39,969 bases of DNA from an uncultured Pelagibacteraceae bacterium (GTDB lineage: Bacteria > Pseudomonadota > Alphaproteobacteria > Pelagibacterales > Pelagibacteraceae): contig CACANS010000006.1 of assembly GCA_902533945.1 (NCBI GenBank), positions 1 through 39,969 on the forward strand, in the 5' to 3' direction. The notes under the pieces are model-generated. The model was given only the letters and a program-made list of their open reading frames with translations, did not search any database and had not been told where the DNA came from. Within the stretch, counting starts at the first letter, position 1; each line of letters begins with the position of its first letter. The position numbers and the translations under genes were made by a program. Below are positions 11,901 through 23,065 of the stretch, piece after piece.

Positions 11901-13099
11901 CTTATGGTTCAAAACTATTCTTTAAAAATGATCAAAAAATTAAAAAAAATACAAAAATTTGTGAATGGGATCCATATACAACACCAGTTATTGCTGAAAA
12001 AAGTGGAATAGTAAATTATGTTGACTTAATAGATGGTGTGTCGCTTGCTGAGACTTTAGATGACGCTACAGGAATATCATCCAAATCAGTAATTGATTGG
12101 AGAGCTCAATCAAAAAATACTGAATTAAAACCAAGGATTACATTAAGAGATGATAAAGGTAATGTTGTTAAAAAAGCTGATGATAATGAAGCAAGATATT
12201 ATTTAGTACCTGATTCAATATTGTCTGTAAAAGATGGTCAAAAAATTCATGCTGGCGATGTAATAGCTAGACTTCCTAAAGAAACATCAAAAACAAAAGA
12301 TATTACAGGAGGCTTACCGAGAGTTGCTGAACTGTTTGAAGCAAGAAGACCAAAGGAAAGTGCTATTATTGCGGAAAATGATGGCAAGGTAATATTTGGG
12401 AAAGAAGTTAGAGGCAAACAAAAAGTCAGTATACAACCAGAAACTGGCGAAGCATCAAATTACTTAATTCCAAAAGGAAAACATATAAATTTTAATCAAG
12501 GCGAAGGAATTAGAAAAGGCGAATATTTATTAGACGGAAGTCCTGCACCTCATGATATATTAAGGATTCTTGGAATTGAAGAGTTAACAGATTATTTTGT
12601 TAATCAAGTCCAAGAAGTTTATAGATTACAAGGTGTAGTTATAAATGATAAACACATAGAAACAATTTTAAGACAAATGTTAAAAAAAGTTGAAATAAAA
12701 AATTCTGGTGACTCCAAGTATTTACCTGGTGAAATTATTGATAGGATAAAATTTAGTGATGTTAATGATAAACTAAAATCAGAAGGCAAAAAGCCAGCTG
12801 TTGGTGAAAGAGTATTAATGGGAATTACTAAGGCATCTCTTCAAACAGAATCATTTATCTCAGCCGCTTCATTTCAAGAAACAACTAGAGTTTTGACTGA
12901 TGCTGCAATTAGAGGAAAAGTCGATAAGTTATCAGGTTTAAAAGAAAATGTAATAGTAGGAAGACTTGTCCCAGCAGGAACTGGTGTTATAAAAAGCAAA
13001 TGGAACAAGAAAGCATTAGAGGATGATAAAGAATTTATAGCTAACCAAGAAAGCCAAGATAGTCTTGAAAGCTCAAAAAATCAGATAAATCAACAATAA
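8924..13099 (+). CDS. rpoC: DNA-directed RNA polymerase subunit beta'
   Basis: 1391 aa; catalytic [12 protein letters not shown], zinc-binding [23 protein letters not shown]. Confidence 0.99.
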   Translation: MKDQITDPFKKTNLVSEQNFTSIKITLASPEKIKSWTYGEIKKPETINYRTFRPEKDGLFCARIFGPIKDYECLCGKYKRMKFRGIICEKCGVEVTKSNVRRERMGHINLATPVAHIWFLKSLPSRIALAIDMKLKEVERVLYFESFIVIEPGLTGLKQNQLLNEDELLKYQNEFGEESFTSGIGAEAILEILKSINLEEEKNKLIKNINETKSKVAEERSIKRLKLIDSFIETGNKPEWMILTVIPVIPPELRPLVPLDGGRFATSDLNDLYRRVINRNNRLKRLIDLKAPDIIIRNEKRMLQESVDALFDNGRRGRVITGTGKRPLKSLAEMLKGKQGRFRQNLLGKRVDYSGRSVIVVGPDLKLHECGLPKKMALELFKPFLYARLNKLGLASTIKQAKKIVEKEKNEVWDALELIVREHPVILNRAPTLHRLGVQAFEPKLIEGEAIELHPLVCAAFNADFDGDQMAVHIPLSLEAQLEARVLMMSTNNILSPSNGKPIIVPSQDMILGIYYLSLQPENKKKIDGYFIDNHEIEQALEMNKIKVHSKIISKFETIDKNGNKVFEKHTSTAGRFLLANLLPKHKDIPFSLVDRILPKKIVSEIIDMVFRFTGQKNTVIFCDKLKDLGFKHAFRAGISFGKDDLIIPENKEQLINETKKLISEYENQYSEGLITRGEKYNKVVDAWSKCTDKVAAEMMKGISATEISDEQLKINSVFMMADSGARGSAAQMKQLAGMRGLIAKPSGEIIESPITSNFKEGLTALEYFNSTHGARKGLADTALKTANSGYLTRRLCDVAQDLTITKSRCENPGNIKLSEIIEGGNVIVSLSERALGRVAAKDIKNPLTGDVILKKFEMIDESSCEKIDAAGVKIINVFSVITCSMKEGVCATCYGRDLSRGKMVHSGEAIGMISAQSIGEPGTQLTMRTFHVGGTAQIKQDSQIITKNDGILKVINTNLLEDSKNSLVVMGRNTQLSLENENGLQIAVYKVPYGSKLFFKNDQKIKKNTKICEWDPYTTPVIAEKSGIVNYVDLIDGVSLAETLDDATGISSKSVIDWRAQSKNTELKPRITLRDDKGNVVKKADDNEARYYLVPDSILSVKDGQKIHAGDVIARLPKETSKTKDITGGLPRVAELFEARRPKESAIIAENDGKVIFGKEVRGKQKVSIQPETGEASNYLIPKGKHINFNQGEGIRKGEYLLDGSPAPHDILRILGIEELTDYFVNQVQEVYRLQGVVINDKHIETILRQMLKKVEIKNSGDSKYLPGEIIDRIKFSDVNDKLKSEGKKPAVGERVLMGITKASLQTESFISAASFQETTRVLTDAAIRGKVDKLSGLKENVIVGRLVPAGTGVIKSKWNKKALEDDKEFIANQESQDSLESSKNQINQQ

Positions 13100-13125
13100 A
13101 CTAACTTGATACATACAATTTTGAA

Positions 13126-13153
13126 TTGACAAAATGCATTTCTTATGTATTTT
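13126..13153 (+). promoter_or_regulatory. Candidate promoter upstream of rpsL
   Basis: TTGACA (13126-13131), 16 bp spacer, TATTTT (13148-13153) in the 151 bp rpoC-rpsL gap. Confidence 0.45.
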
Positions 13154-13204
13154 GGCGGTGATTTTGGTTGGAATGTAGTGCCTTATTGCACTAAACGCTG
13201 CCAA
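13152..13204 (+). other. Nested inverted repeat / candidate structured rpsL leader
   Basis: Outer arms TTGGCGGTG (13152-13160) / CGCTGCCAA (13196-13204), pairing with two G-U wobbles; inner perfect stem TAGTGC (13176-13181) / GCACTA (13188-13193), loop CTTATT. Confidence 0.5.
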
Positions 13205-13250
13205 TAAAAAAAATAAAGTCAGCTATTTCTTTCCAAAAATAAAAAATTTT

Positions 13251-13622
13251 ATGCCAACTATTAACCAGTTATTAAAAAAAAAAAGAATAAAACAAAAGTC
13301 AAGGGATAAAGTGCCCGCACTAGAAAAATCACCTCAAAAAAGAGGTGTTTGTGTAAAAGTATATACAACAACTCCCAAAAAACCTAATTCTGCATTACGA
13401 AAAGTTGCAAGAGTAAGATTATCTAATGGTCATGAAGTAACTTCATATATTCCAGGCGAAGGTCATAATTTACAGGAACACTCAGTTGTTTTAATTCGTG
13501 GCGGTCGAGTTAAAGATCTTCCTGGTGTTAGATACCATATTTTAAGAGGAAATTTAGATACACAAGGTGTAACAGCAAGAAAACAACAAAGATCTAAATA
13601 TGGAGCAAAAAAAGGTAAATAA
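13251..13622 (+). CDS. rpsL: 30S ribosomal protein S12
   Basis: [18 protein letters not shown] and [14 protein letters not shown] motifs. Confidence 0.99.
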   Translation: MPTINQLLKKKRIKQKSRDKVPALEKSPQKRGVCVKVYTTTPKKPNSALRKVARVRLSNGHEVTSYIPGEGHNLQEHSVVLIRGGRVKDLPGVRYHILRGNLDTQGVTARKQQRSKYGAKKGK

Positions 13623-13624
13623 AA

Positions 13625-14095
13625 ATGTCGAGAAAAAAAAGAGCTCCAAAAAAAATTCCTATAGTTGATTACAAATTTAAATCTAATGTTCTTCCTAAAT
13701 TAATTAATTCTATAATGTACGATGGAAAAAAAACTGTTGCAGAAAAGATTGTTTATGATGCATTAGATAAGTTAAAAACAAAAGGTAAAGAAGAGCCTAT
13801 AAATATTTTTAACGAAGCAATTAATAATATTAAACCAACTGTAGAAGTTAGATCAAGAAGAGTTGGTGGAGCGACTTACCAGGTTCCAGTTGAAGTAAAA
13901 GCAAAAAGATCTCAAGCATTAGCTCTTAGATGGCTGATAGATGCTTCAAGAAAAAGAAAGAATAAAAAAATGGCAGATAAAATTTTTAATGAGATATTTG
14001 ATGCTTATCAAAATAAAGGTTTAGCAATTAAAAAAAAAGAAGACACACACAAAATGGCAGAGTCAAATAAAGCTTTTGCTCATTTTAGATGGTAA
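13625..14095 (+). CDS. rpsG: 30S ribosomal protein S7
   Basis: VRSRRVGGATYQVPVEV, LALRWLIDASRKR. Confidence 0.98.
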   Translation: MSRKKRAPKKIPIVDYKFKSNVLPKLINSIMYDGKKTVAEKIVYDALDKLKTKGKEEPINIFNEAINNIKPTVEVRSRRVGGATYQVPVEVKAKRSQALALRWLIDASRKRKNKKMADKIFNEIFDAYQNKGLAIKKKEDTHKMAESNKAFAHFRW

Positions 14096-14101
14096 AAAAT
14101 T

Positions 14102-16177
14102 ATGCCCAGAACTCATAAATTAGATAAATATAGAAATATAGGAATAATGGCACATATCGATGCCGGCAAAACAACTACTACAGAGAGAATCCTTTATTAT
14201 ACAGGAAAGAGTCATAAAATTGGCGAAGTACATGATGGTGCAGCAACCATGGATTGGATGGAACAGGAACAGGAAAGAGGAATTACAATTACATCAGCAG
14301 CAACTACTTGTTTTTGGAGAGATCATAGAGTTAACATTATTGATACTCCTGGGCATGTAGATTTTACTATTGAAGTTGAAAGATCTTTAAAAGTTCTTGA
14401 TGGAGCAGTTGCTGTATTTGATGGTGTTGCTGGCGTTGAACCACAATCTGAAACTGTTTGGAGGCAAGCTGATAAATATAAAGTGCCAAGAATTTGTTTT
14501 GTAAACAAGTTAGATAGGACTGGTGCTAATTTTTTTATGTGCGTTGATATGATAAAAGATAGGTTAGGTGCTAAACCATTGGTTACTCAAATACCTGTTG
14601 GAATAGAATCTTCCCTTAAAGGAATTGTAGATTTAATTAAAATGAAAGCAATCATTTGGAAAGATGAGTCATTGGGTGCTGATTTTGAAATTGTTGATAT
14701 ACCTGATGATCTAAAAGAAAGTGCAAATAAACATCGACAAGAATTACTTGAAACAGCAGTTGAACAAGATGAAAAATTAATGGAAGATTATTTGAATGGT
14801 AAAGAAATACCAGAAAAAGATATTATTAGATGTATAAGAAAAGGTTGTCTAAAATTCGATTTTGTGCCTGTTTTAACAGGATCGGCATTCAAAAATAAAG
14901 GAGTGCAGCCATTATTAGATGCTGTTGTTGATTATTTACCAAGTCCTGAAGACATTGGGTCAATTAAAGGTACTAAACCAGGATCAGAAGATGAATTAGA
15001 AATGAAATTTGAAGATACAGCACCTTTTTCGGCATTAGCATTTAAAGTAGCAAACGATCCATTTGTAGGTTCACTAACTTTTATTAGAATATATTCAGGT
15101 ACAATAAAATCAGGCACTGGAATTTACAATACATCTAAAGATAAAGAAGAAAGAGTAGGAAGAATGCTTTTAATGCATGCTAATTCCAGAGAGGATATTA
15201 AAGAGGCAAATACTGGAGATATAGTTGCTTTAGCTGGTTTAAAACACACAATTACAGGACATACTTTGGCTAATGAAGAAAATCCAGTTTTGTTGGAGCC
15301 GATGGAATTTCCTGATCCAGTTATCGAAATTGCTGTTGAGCCAAAAACTAAAGGTGATCAAGAAAAAATGGGAGAAGCTTTAGGTCGTTTAGCAAAGGAA
15401 GATCCTTCATTTAGAGTAACTTCAGATGAAGAATCTGGACAAACTATAATTAAAGGAATGGGAGAATTACATTTAGATATAATAGTTGATAGGATGAAAA
15501 GAGAATTTAAAGTAGAAGCAAATATAGGTGCTCCTCAAGTTGCTTACAGAGAAACTATATTAGGTAATGCAACAGCTGATTATATACATAAAAAACAAAG
15601 TGGTGGAGCTGGTCAGTTTGCAAGAGTTAAATTATCTATAGAACCTCTTGAACCTGGAAAGGGAAGAGAAGTTGAAAGTAAAATTAAAGGAGGTGCTATA
15701 CCTAAAGAATTTATTCCTGGTGTTGAAAAGGGAATAGAATCTGTATCAGATACAGGAATATTAGCAGGTTTTCCTATTATAGATTATAAAGTTACTATTA
15801 TCGACGGATTACATCACGATGTAGACTCTAGTGTTTTAGCTTTCGAATTAGCATCAAGACAGTGCTTCAAAGAAGCATGTCAGAAAGCAACATTAAAATT
15901 ATTAGAGCCAGTTATGAGAGTTGAAGTAGTTACTCCGGAAGATTATATGGGAGATGTTATTGGAGATTTGAATAGTAGAAGGGGTCAAATTAATACACAA
16001 GAGCAAAGAGGAAATGCTACAGTAATAACTGCTATGGTTCCATTAGCTAATATGTTTGGTTATATAAATAATTTAAGATCAATGTCGCAAGGTAGAGCAC
16101 AATACTCAATGTTTTTTGACCACTACGATAAAGTACCACAAAATGTACAAGATGAAGTTACAAAAAAAATGGCATAA
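14102..16177 (+). CDS. fusA: Elongation factor G
   Basis: 691 aa; [45 protein letters not shown]. Confidence 0.99.
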   Translation: MPRTHKLDKYRNIGIMAHIDAGKTTTTERILYYTGKSHKIGEVHDGAATMDWMEQEQERGITITSAATTCFWRDHRVNIIDTPGHVDFTIEVERSLKVLDGAVAVFDGVAGVEPQSETVWRQADKYKVPRICFVNKLDRTGANFFMCVDMIKDRLGAKPLVTQIPVGIESSLKGIVDLIKMKAIIWKDESLGADFEIVDIPDDLKESANKHRQELLETAVEQDEKLMEDYLNGKEIPEKDIIRCIRKGCLKFDFVPVLTGSAFKNKGVQPLLDAVVDYLPSPEDIGSIKGTKPGSEDELEMKFEDTAPFSALAFKVANDPFVGSLTFIRIYSGTIKSGTGIYNTSKDKEERVGRMLLMHANSREDIKEANTGDIVALAGLKHTITGHTLANEENPVLLEPMEFPDPVIEIAVEPKTKGDQEKMGEALGRLAKEDPSFRVTSDEESGQTIIKGMGELHLDIIVDRMKREFKVEANIGAPQVAYRETILGNATADYIHKKQSGGAGQFARVKLSIEPLEPGKGREVESKIKGGAIPKEFIPGVEKGIESVSDTGILAGFPIIDYKVTIIDGLHHDVDSSVLAFELASRQCFKEACQKATLKLLEPVMRVEVVTPEDYMGDVIGDLNSRRGQINTQEQRGNATVITAMVPLANMFGYINNLRSMSQGRAQYSMFFDHYDKVPQNVQDEVTKKMA

Positions 16178-16180
16178 TTT

Positions 16181-16489
16181 ATGGATAAACAAAATATAAG
16201 AATTAAACTTAGAGCGTACGATAATAAAATATTAGACCAATCTACAGCAGAGATTGTTAGTACTGTTAAAAGAACAGGTGCTAATATAAAGGGTCCAATA
16301 CCATTACCTACAAAAATTGAAAAATATACAGTCTTAAGATCTCCACATATTGATAAAAAGAGCAGAGAACAATTTGAGTCAAGAACTCACAAAAGATTAA
16401 TAGATATAATTGAACCTACTCCACAAACAGTTGAAGCCTTGATGAAATTAGATTTGGCGTCAGGTGTTGATGTAGAGATAAAAATATAA
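16181..16489 (+). CDS. rpsJ: 30S ribosomal protein S10
   Basis: [55 protein letters not shown]. Confidence 0.98.
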   Translation: MDKQNIRIKLRAYDNKILDQSTAEIVSTVKRTGANIKGPIPLPTKIEKYTVLRSPHIDKKSREQFESRTHKRLIDIIEPTPQTVEALMKLDLASGVDVEIKI

Positions 16490-16499
16490 TTAAATTATT

Positions 16500-17210
16500 A
16501 TGAGTGAAATTGGATTAATTGGAAAAAAAATAGGAATGTCAAGAGAGTTTTATAATACAGGACAATCAGTTCCTGTAACAGTAATTAAATTTGAAAAATG
16601 TAGAATTATAAATGTGATAGAAAAAGAGAAAAGAGGCTATTCAGCAGTTCAAATAGGTTTTGGAAAAACTAAACAATCAAAACTTACAAAGCAAATGAAG
16701 GGTTTTTTTACAAAAAAAAATACAGAACCAAAGAAAAAATTAAAGGAATTTAGAGTAATAGATACAAATAAATATAAAGAAGGAAATGAGTTTGGAATTG
16801 AAATTTTTAATGAAGTTAAGTTTGTAGATGTTCAGTCTAGAACTATTGGAAAAGGATTTGCAGGAGTTATGAAAAGACATAATTTTTCAGGATTAAGAGC
16901 AACTCACGGTGTCTCTGTATCACATAGATCACATGGATCTACCGGTCAAAGACAGGACCCCGGCAAAGTGTTTAAAGGTAAAAAAATGGCAGGACACATG
17001 GGTAGTAAAATAAGAAAAATGCAAAATTTAGAAATAATCAGATCAGACATTGAAAACAATCTGCTGTTTATTAAAGGATCAATACCAGGTTCAAAAAATA
17101 CAGAAGTAATGGTCAAAAAATCTATAAAAAATATATCTAAACTTAATATGAAAGAAAAAATTGAAATTATAGAAAAACAAAAAAAAATACCAGAGAAGAA
17201 AAAAAAATAA
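16500..17210 (+). CDS. rplC: 50S ribosomal protein L3
   Basis: GLIGKKIGMSREF, GFAGVMKRHNFSGLRATHGVSVSHRSHGSTGQ; Lys-rich C-terminal tail. Confidence 0.97.
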   Translation: MSEIGLIGKKIGMSREFYNTGQSVPVTVIKFEKCRIINVIEKEKRGYSAVQIGFGKTKQSKLTKQMKGFFTKKNTEPKKKLKEFRVIDTNKYKEGNEFGIEIFNEVKFVDVQSRTIGKGFAGVMKRHNFSGLRATHGVSVSHRSHGSTGQRQDPGKVFKGKKMAGHMGSKIRKMQNLEIIRSDIENNLLFIKGSIPGSKNTEVMVKKSIKNISKLNMKEKIEIIEKQKKIPEKKKK

Positions 17211-17213
17211 ATT

Positions 17214-17837
17214 ATGAAAATTGATAAAATAAATCTAACAGGAAAAAAAGAAACTTTTGAAATTACAGGTAAAATTTTTAGTGATAAAAATTATGATAAA
17301 TTAATACAGAATGTTATCTATAGACAAAATGCAAATTTCAAAGGAAGAAAAGCTAAAACTAAACAAAAAAACGAAATTATAGGATCGACTGCAAAAATAT
17401 ATGCACAAAAAGGAACTGGTAATGCACGACACGCAAGTAGGAAAGCCCCCATATTTGTTGGGGGAGGTGTTGCTCATGGACCAAAAGGGGAATCATCCTA
17501 TAAAGTTAGAAAACTTAATAAGCATGAAAAAAAAACTAGTGTATCAGCCATTATATCAAATAAACATAAAACAAAAAATCTTTTAGTTTTCGAAGATTTT
17601 AGATCAGAAATTAATAAAACAAAAAAAATGTTTGAAATTTTGAAAAAACATGACGCAAAAAATGCATTATTAATATTTGACAAAAATTCAAAAGAAAAAA
17701 TATATAAGTCAGTTAAAAATATACCTAATATTAAAATTACTGATGTTAATCATTTTAGTTCCTACGATTTAATTAAATATAATAAAACAATTTTTACAGA
17801 AACATCCTTAAAAGAATTGGATAAAAAATATGAATAA
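17214..17837 (+). CDS. rplD: 50S ribosomal protein L4
   Basis: KIYAQKGTGNARHASRKAPIFVGGGVAHGPK. Confidence 0.96.
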   Translation: MKIDKINLTGKKETFEITGKIFSDKNYDKLIQNVIYRQNANFKGRKAKTKQKNEIIGSTAKIYAQKGTGNARHASRKAPIFVGGGVAHGPKGESSYKVRKLNKHEKKTSVSAIISNKHKTKNLLVFEDFRSEINKTKKMFEILKKHDAKNALLIFDKNSKEKIYKSVKNIPNIKITDVNHFSSYDLIKYNKTIFTETSLKELDKKYE

Positions 17838-18132
17838 TCAAAATAAAATACATCTTTATGATAGAATTTTATCTCCTATAATAACAGAAAAATCAACAAA
17901 TCTATCATCTTTAAATAAAATCAGCTTTAAAGTTCCGTTCAATTCTAACAAAAAAAGTTTAAAAAAAAGTGTAGAAAAAATATTTAAAGTTAATGTTGTT
18001 AAAATTAACATAATAAATAAAAAATCTAGATTGAAATTTACTAGAGGAAGAAAAGTAAAAAAAAAAGGATATAAAAAAGCTATAATTACTTTAAAAAAAG
18101 GTCAAAATATTGATCTTACAACAGGAGTATAA
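17830..18132 (+). CDS. rplW: 50S ribosomal protein L23
   Basis: DRILSPIITEKSTNLSS...; between rplD and rplB. Confidence 0.95.
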   Translation: MNNQNKIHLYDRILSPIITEKSTNLSSLNKISFKVPFNSNKKSLKKSVEKIFKVNVVKINIINKKSRLKFTRGRKVKKKGYKKAIITLKKGQNIDLTTGV

Positions 18133-18138
18133 TTTAAT

Positions 18139-18969
18139 ATGTCACTTAAAACATTCAAACCGTACACAAAATCTACTAGAGGCACTATACTTGTTAGTAA
18201 GTCAAATTTATGGAAGGGCAAACCTTACAAGCCACTAACTTCATCTAAAAAAGCATCAAAAGGTAGAAATAATTTTGGAAGAATAACTTCAAGAAACCAT
18301 GGCGGAGGACATAAACAAAGATATAGAAATATTGATTTTTACAGAACAGGAAAATCAAAAGTTGAAGTTGAAAGAATTGAATATGATCCTAACAGATCAT
18401 CTCATATAATTTTAGTTAAAGATAGTGAAGATAAAAGATCTTATTATATTGCACCACAAGGAATTACTGTCGGAGATAAAATTGAAAATGGTGAAAAATG
18501 TGAAATCAAAAATGGTAACTGTATGCAGTTGAAAAATATTCCTTCTGGAATGCAAGTTCATAATGTTGAAATTATCCCTGGTGGAGGCGGCAAAATCGCA
18601 AGATCTGCAGGTAATTCAGTTACAATTTCAGGAACAGACGGAAATTATACAATTATAAAAATGTCTTCTGGAGAAATTAGAAAAATAGACTCAAGATCAA
18701 AAGCTACAATTGGCGTTGTATCAAACCCAGATCAAAAAAATATCAAAATTGGAAAAGCAGGTAGATCTAGATGGTTAGGAATAAGACCACATACTAGAGG
18801 AGTCGTAATGAACCCAGTTGATCATCCTCATGGTGGTGGTGAAGGAAAATCTGCTGGCGGTAGACATCCAGTTTCAAGAACTGGTCAATCAGCCAAAGGA
18901 CTTAAAACAAGAGATAATAAAAGAACAGACAAATATATAATTAGAAGAAGAGGAAAGAGAAAAGGTTAA
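18139..18969 (+). CDS. rplB: 50S ribosomal protein L2
   Basis: [57 protein letters not shown]. Confidence 0.99.
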   Translation: MSLKTFKPYTKSTRGTILVSKSNLWKGKPYKPLTSSKKASKGRNNFGRITSRNHGGGHKQRYRNIDFYRTGKSKVEVERIEYDPNRSSHIILVKDSEDKRSYYIAPQGITVGDKIENGEKCEIKNGNCMQLKNIPSGMQVHNVEIIPGGGGKIARSAGNSVTISGTDGNYTIIKMSSGEIRKIDSRSKATIGVVSNPDQKNIKIGKAGRSRWLGIRPHTRGVVMNPVDHPHGGGEGKSAGGRHPVSRTGQSAKGLKTRDNKRTDKYIIRRRGKRKG

Positions 18970-18974
18970 TTATT

Positions 18975-19289
18975 ATGGCTAGATCAGTGTGGAAAGGACC
19001 ATTTGTAGAAGAAAGCTTAATAAAAAAAGTTGAAATGCAAAAAAATGAAACTAATAAAAAACCAATAAAAACATGGTCAAGAAAATCAACAATTATTCCT
19101 GATTTTGTCGGTGTTAGTTTTCTTATATATAATGGAAAAAAATTCATACCCATAACTGTTTCTGAAGATATGGTTGGTCATAAATTTGGAGAATTTTCAC
19201 CTACAAGACAATTTTCTGGTCATACACCTGCTGATAAAAAAGCACAGCAAGAATCTGCAGCAGCAAAACCACCAGAGGAAAAAAAATAA
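18975..19289 (+). CDS. rpsS: 30S ribosomal protein S19
   Basis: [37 protein letters not shown], with a short Ala/Lys/Glu C-terminal tail. Confidence 0.97.
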   Translation: MARSVWKGPFVEESLIKKVEMQKNETNKKPIKTWSRKSTIIPDFVGVSFLIYNGKKFIPITVSEDMVGHKFGEFSPTRQFSGHTPADKKAQQESAAAKPPEEKK

Positions 19290-19292
19290 TTT

Positions 19293-19691
19293 ATGAGCAA
19301 AGAGCTAAAAAAAAAAGTTGATCCTATAATGAAAGTTAAATCTATAAATAAAAGTATTCGTTCAAGTACAAGAAAAATGAAACCAATACTTAGGGGAATA
19401 GTAGGAAAAAAAGTTGAGTATGCAATTAGAGATTTATCATTTTCAGATAAAAGAGTTAGCAAAGATATAAAAAAGACTATTTCTTCTGCTGTTTCAAATG
19501 CGGAAAATAATTTTCAAATGGATATAGATAGCTTAATTATTAAAGAAGCCTATTGTGGAAAACAAGTTGTTATGAAAAGATTTAGAGCAAGAGCAAAAGG
19601 TAGAGCAGCAGGAATAAAAAAACCTTACTCTAATTTAACAGTAATTTTAGCAGAAAATAAAAAGGAAGTTAAAGATGGGACAAAAAGTTAA
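19293..19691 (+). CDS. rplV: 50S ribosomal protein L22
   Basis: Position between rpsS and rps[28 protein letters not shown]. Overlaps rpsC by 17 nt. Confidence 0.95.
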   Translation: MSKELKKKVDPIMKVKSINKSIRSSTRKMKPILRGIVGKKVEYAIRDLSFSDKRVSKDIKKTISSAVSNAENNFQMDIDSLIIKEAYCGKQVVMKRFRARAKGRAAGIKKPYSNLTVILAENKKEVKDGTKS

Positions 19692-20334
19692 TCCAATTGG
19701 TTTAAGACTAGGCATAAATAGAGGTTGGGATTCACTATGGTATGCAAAGAAGAAAGATTTTGGGAGGTATTTAATTGAAGATTTTAATATTAGAAAACAC
19801 ATTTCTAAAACTGTTGTTAATTCCGGAGTATCAAAAGTTATGATAGAAAGATCAGCAAAAAAATGCTTTATTACAATTTATACTTCAAGACCTGGTTTTG
19901 TTATTGGTAAAAAAGGAAGTGATATAGAAAAAATAAAGAAAAAACTTTCTTCATTTACAGATAATGAAATAGTTTTAAACATAAAAGAAGTTAAAAAACC
20001 CGAAACAAATAGTTTTTTAGTTGCTGAAAATATAGCTCAACAACTAGTTAAAAGAGTATCATATAGAAGAGCAATGAAAAGAGCTATGCAATCAGCCTTA
20101 AGATTAGGAGCAAAAGGAATTAAAGTTTCACTAAGTGGCAGATTAGCAGGTAATGAAATTGCAAGAACTGAATGGCTACGCGAGGGAAGTATACCATTAC
20201 ACACTTTAAGAGCAGATGTTGACTATGCAGAATCTGAAGCATTAACAACTTATGGAATTATAGGTGTTAAAGTTTGGATATATAAAGGTGAAATATTTAG
20301 TAAAGAATTTAGCCAAGAAACAAACCGGAAATAA
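19675..20334 (+). CDS. rpsC: 30S ribosomal protein S3
   Basis: [44 protein letters not shown] (KH domain). Confidence 0.98.
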   Translation: MGQKVNPIGLRLGINRGWDSLWYAKKKDFGRYLIEDFNIRKHISKTVVNSGVSKVMIERSAKKCFITIYTSRPGFVIGKKGSDIEKIKKKLSSFTDNEIVLNIKEVKKPETNSFLVAENIAQQLVKRVSYRRAMKRAMQSALRLGAKGIKVSLSGRLAGNEIARTEWLREGSIPLHTLRADVDYAESEALTTYGIIGVKVWIYKGEIFSKEFSQETNRK

Positions 20335-20336
20335 TT

Positions 20337-20744
20337 ATGTTACAACCAACAAGATCTAAATACAGAAAAGCACACAAGGGAAGAATTCATGGTAATGCTT
20401 CTAGATGTAATTATCTAAATTATGGTGCTTTTGGACTTAAAGCTCTATCACCAGATAGAGTTATATCTAAACAAATAGAAGCTGCACGAGTTGCATTAAC
20501 AAGATATATGAAAAGACAAGGAAGAGTTTGGACTCGTGTATTTCCTAACATACCAGTTTCAAAAAAACCAACAGAAGTAAGAATGGGTAAAGGAAAAGGA
20601 TCCCCAGAATTTTGGGCTTGTAGAGTTAAACCTGGAAGAATACTTTTTGAAGTTGATGGTGTTTCTGAAGAAGTTGCAAAAATTGCATTATACAAAGCCT
20701 CAGCAAAATTACCTATTAAAACTAAATTTATTAAAAGAATTTAA
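20337..20744 (+). CDS. rplP: 50S ribosomal protein L16
   Basis: [40 protein letters not shown]. Confidence 0.98.
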   Translation: MLQPTRSKYRKAHKGRIHGNASRCNYLNYGAFGLKALSPDRVISKQIEAARVALTRYMKRQGRVWTRVFPNIPVSKKPTEVRMGKGKGSPEFWACRVKPGRILFEVDGVSEEVAKIALYKASAKLPIKTKFIKRI

Positions 20745-20746
20745 TT

Positions 20747-20941
20747 ATGAAAAACAAAAATAAAAAACCATTAAATAAAACCCAATTAAGTAAAGAATTG
20801 GATAAATTGAAAAAAGATTTATTCAATTTTAGATTTCAAAAAATAAATTCTCAAATTAAAGATCCTTCAAAAATTAAGGAAACTAGAAAAAATATTGCAA
20901 GGTTAAAAACTCAATTATTGGAGAAAAAAATAAATGCCTAA
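20747..20941 (+). CDS. rpmC: 50S ribosomal protein L29
   Basis: ELDKLKKDLFNFRFQKINSQIKDPSKIKETRKNIARLKT; after rplP. Confidence 0.94.
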   Translation: MKNKNKKPLNKTQLSKELDKLKKDLFNFRFQKINSQIKDPSKIKETRKNIARLKTQLLEKKINA

Positions 20942-21170
20942 AAAAATTCTTAATGGTGTAGTAGTCGGAAATAAAGCAAATAAATCAATTACAGTTTTAG
21001 TAGAAAGAAAATATCAACATCCAATTCTTAAAAAAGTAATTAAATCAAAAAAAAGATATGCAGCTCATGATGAGAGAAATGAGTGTCAGATAGGTGATAA
21101 AGTAAAAATTATTGAATGCAAACCATTTTCAAAAACAAAAAAATTTGAATTATTGGGAGATAAAAAATGA
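20934..21170 (+). CDS. rpsQ: 30S ribosomal protein S17
   Basis: [42 protein letters not shown]. Confidence 0.96.
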   Translation: MPKKILNGVVVGNKANKSITVLVERKYQHPILKKVIKSKKRYAAHDERNECQIGDKVKIIECKPFSKTKKFELLGDKK

Positions 21171-21535
21171 TACAGGTACAAACAGAACTTCAAGTTGCAG
21201 ATAATACTGGTGCAAAAAGAGTAGAGTGTATCAAAGTACTTGGTGGATCAAAAAGACGTTATGCAAGTATTGGTGATATAATAGTAGTGGCTGTTAAGGA
21301 AGCCATTCCTAAAGGAAAAGTAAAGAAAGGTTCTGTGCATAAAGCAGTTGTAGTAAGAGTGAAAAAGGGAATTCATAGAAAAGATGGATCAAAAGTTAGA
21401 TTTGATAACAATGCAGCAGTATTAACAGATGAAAAGGGTGAACCTATTGGGACAAGAATATTCGGACCAGTAACAAGAGAATTAAGAACTAGAGGACAAA
21501 TGAAAATAATATCTTTAGCACCAGAGGTTCTCTAA
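21167..21535 (+). CDS. rplN: 50S ribosomal protein L14
   Basis: [33 protein letters not shown]. Confidence 0.99.
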   Translation: MIQVQTELQVADNTGAKRVECIKVLGGSKRRYASIGDIIVVAVKEAIPKGKVKKGSVHKAVVVRVKKGIHRKDGSKVRFDNNAAVLTDEKGEPIGTRIFGPVTRELRTRGQMKIISLAPEVL

Positions 21536-21796
21536 ATGATAAAAAAAGGAATGAAAGTAAAAATTTTAGCAGGCAAAGATAAAGCCAAGACTGGAGAAAT
21601 TATTGAAGTTGATAGAAAAAACCTTAGAGCAAAAGTTAAAGATATAAACATGGTTAAGAAACATATTAAGACTACAAAAGAAAAAAAAGGTGGGATTTTT
21701 AATAAAGAAAATTTTATACATTTTTCAAATTTACTGCACATAGATGCAAAAATAGATAATAAAAATGAAAAAGAAAAAAAGGTTATTAAAAAATGA
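21536..21796 (+). CDS. rplX: 50S ribosomal protein L24
   Basis: [43 protein letters not shown] (KOW domain). Confidence 0.96.
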   Translation: MIKKGMKVKILAGKDKAKTGEIIEVDRKNLRAKVKDINMVKKHIKTTKEKKGGIFNKENFIHFSNLLHIDAKIDNKNEKEKKVIKK

Positions 21797-22347
21797 TACC
21801 AAGATTAAAAGAAGCATATAAAAAGAAAATTCAATTAGAGTTAAAGGAAAAATTTGGATTTAAAAACATCTATATGACTCCAAAACTTCAAAAAGTTGTA
21901 ATAAATATGGGATTAGGCATCGATGGAAATGATTCAAAAGTAATTAAAGCATGCGAAGATGATTTGTCTAAAATTGCTGGTCAAAAACCTCTGAAAACAA
22001 AATTTAAAAAATCTATTTCTAATTTTAAAACAAGAAAGAATACAAATGCTGGATTAAAAGTTACTTTGAGAAAAAATAAAATGTATGAATTTATAGACAG
22101 ATTAGTGAATATTGCGTTGCCAAGAATTAAGGATTTTAGAGGTTTGTCCACAAAAGGATTTGATAATTTTGGAAATTATACATTTGGAATAAAAGAACAT
22201 ATAATTTTTCCTGAAGTCAATTTTGATAAAGCTGAAAAGATAAGAGGTCTTGATATAACTATTGTAATAAAATCTCTAGATAAAAAACATAGTGTCGACC
22301 TTTTGGAAAAATTAAATTTTCCATTTAATAAAGAAAGGAATAATTAA
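21793..22347 (+). CDS. rplE: 50S ribosomal protein L5
   Basis: [48 protein letters not shown]. Confidence 0.98.
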   Translation: MIPRLKEAYKKKIQLELKEKFGFKNIYMTPKLQKVVINMGLGIDGNDSKVIKACEDDLSKIAGQKPLKTKFKKSISNFKTRKNTNAGLKVTLRKNKMYEFIDRLVNIALPRIKDFRGLSTKGFDNFGNYTFGIKEHIIFPEVNFDKAEKIRGLDITIVIKSLDKKHSVDLLEKLNFPFNKERNN

Positions 22348-22348
22348 A

Positions 22349-22654
22349 ATGGCAAAACTAAGCTCTATAAATAAAAATAATAAAAGAATTAAACTTTCAA
22401 ATAAATTTTACAAAAAAAGAAGTTCTTTAAAAAAAATAATAATGGATAAAAAATTACCATTAGAAGAAAGATTTAAGGCTCAACAAAAATTATCAAAACT
22501 GCCAAGAAATTCTGCAAAAAATAGAGTTATGAACAGATGTCAAATTACTGGAAGACCTCACGGAGTTTATAGAAAATTAAAAATTTCTAGAATTGCTTTA
22601 AGAAAATTAGGATTAGAAGGTAAGATTCCAGGATTAGTTAAATCAAGCTGGTAG
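22349..22654 (+). CDS. rpsN: 30S ribosomal protein S14
   Basis: [38 protein letters not shown]. Confidence 0.98.
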   Translation: MAKLSSINKNNKRIKLSNKFYKKRSSLKKIIMDKKLPLEERFKAQQKLSKLPRNSAKNRVMNRCQITGRPHGVYRKLKISRIALRKLGLEGKIPGLVKSSW

Positions 22655-22658
22655 GAGG
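22653..22658 (+). promoter_or_regulatory. Strong Shine-Dalgarno sequence for rpsH
   Basis: AGGAGG 8 nt upstream of ATG 22667; unusual among otherwise SD-poor junctions here. Confidence 0.75.
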
Positions 22659-22666
22659 AATATATT

Positions 22667-23065
22667 ATGAGTATGACAGACCCAATAGGAGATATGATTG
22701 TAAGAATAAAAAATGCACAAATGAGAAATCACAAATTTGTTCAACTTCCATCATCAAACTTTAAAGCTAAAATAGCTGAAGTTCTTAAAACTGAAGGTTA
22801 TATAATTGATTATTCAATTAATAAAAATGATTCAAATAAAATTTCTCTTAAAATAAATTTAAAATACAATTTAGGTAATCCTGTTATTAGCACAATAGAA
22901 AGAATATCTAAACCTGGAAGAAGAATCTTTTCAAGCGCTGAAAGTTTACCCAAAATAAATAACGGTCTTGGAATAGCAATTGTATCTACATCAAAAGGAG
23001 TAATGTCTGATATTGATGCAAGAAAAAATAAGCTTGGTGGAGAAATAATTTGTAAGGTATTTTAA
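22667..23065 (+). CDS. rpsH: 30S ribosomal protein S8
   Basis: MTDPIGDMIVRIKNAQMRNH, GLGIAIVSTSKGVMSDIDARKNKLGGEIICKVF. Confidence 0.98.
   Translation: MSMTDPIGDMIVRIKNAQMRNHKFVQLPSSNFKAKIAEVLKTEGYIIDYSINKNDSNKISLKINLKYNLGNPVISTIERISKPGRRIFSSAESLPKINNGLGIAIVSTSKGVMSDIDARKNKLGGEIICKVF

Noticed and set aside
13134-13178. 14-codon ORF MHFLCILAVILVGM in the rpoC-rpsL gap, a possible leader peptide
   Set aside because: No SD, starts inside the predicted promoter, and a short hydrophobic string is easy by chance in AT-rich DNA.
14160-14360. Same-strand out-of-frame ORFs (also 10590-10784, 17401-17586)
   Set aside because: Fully nested in fusA, rpoC or rplD in another frame; no domain features.
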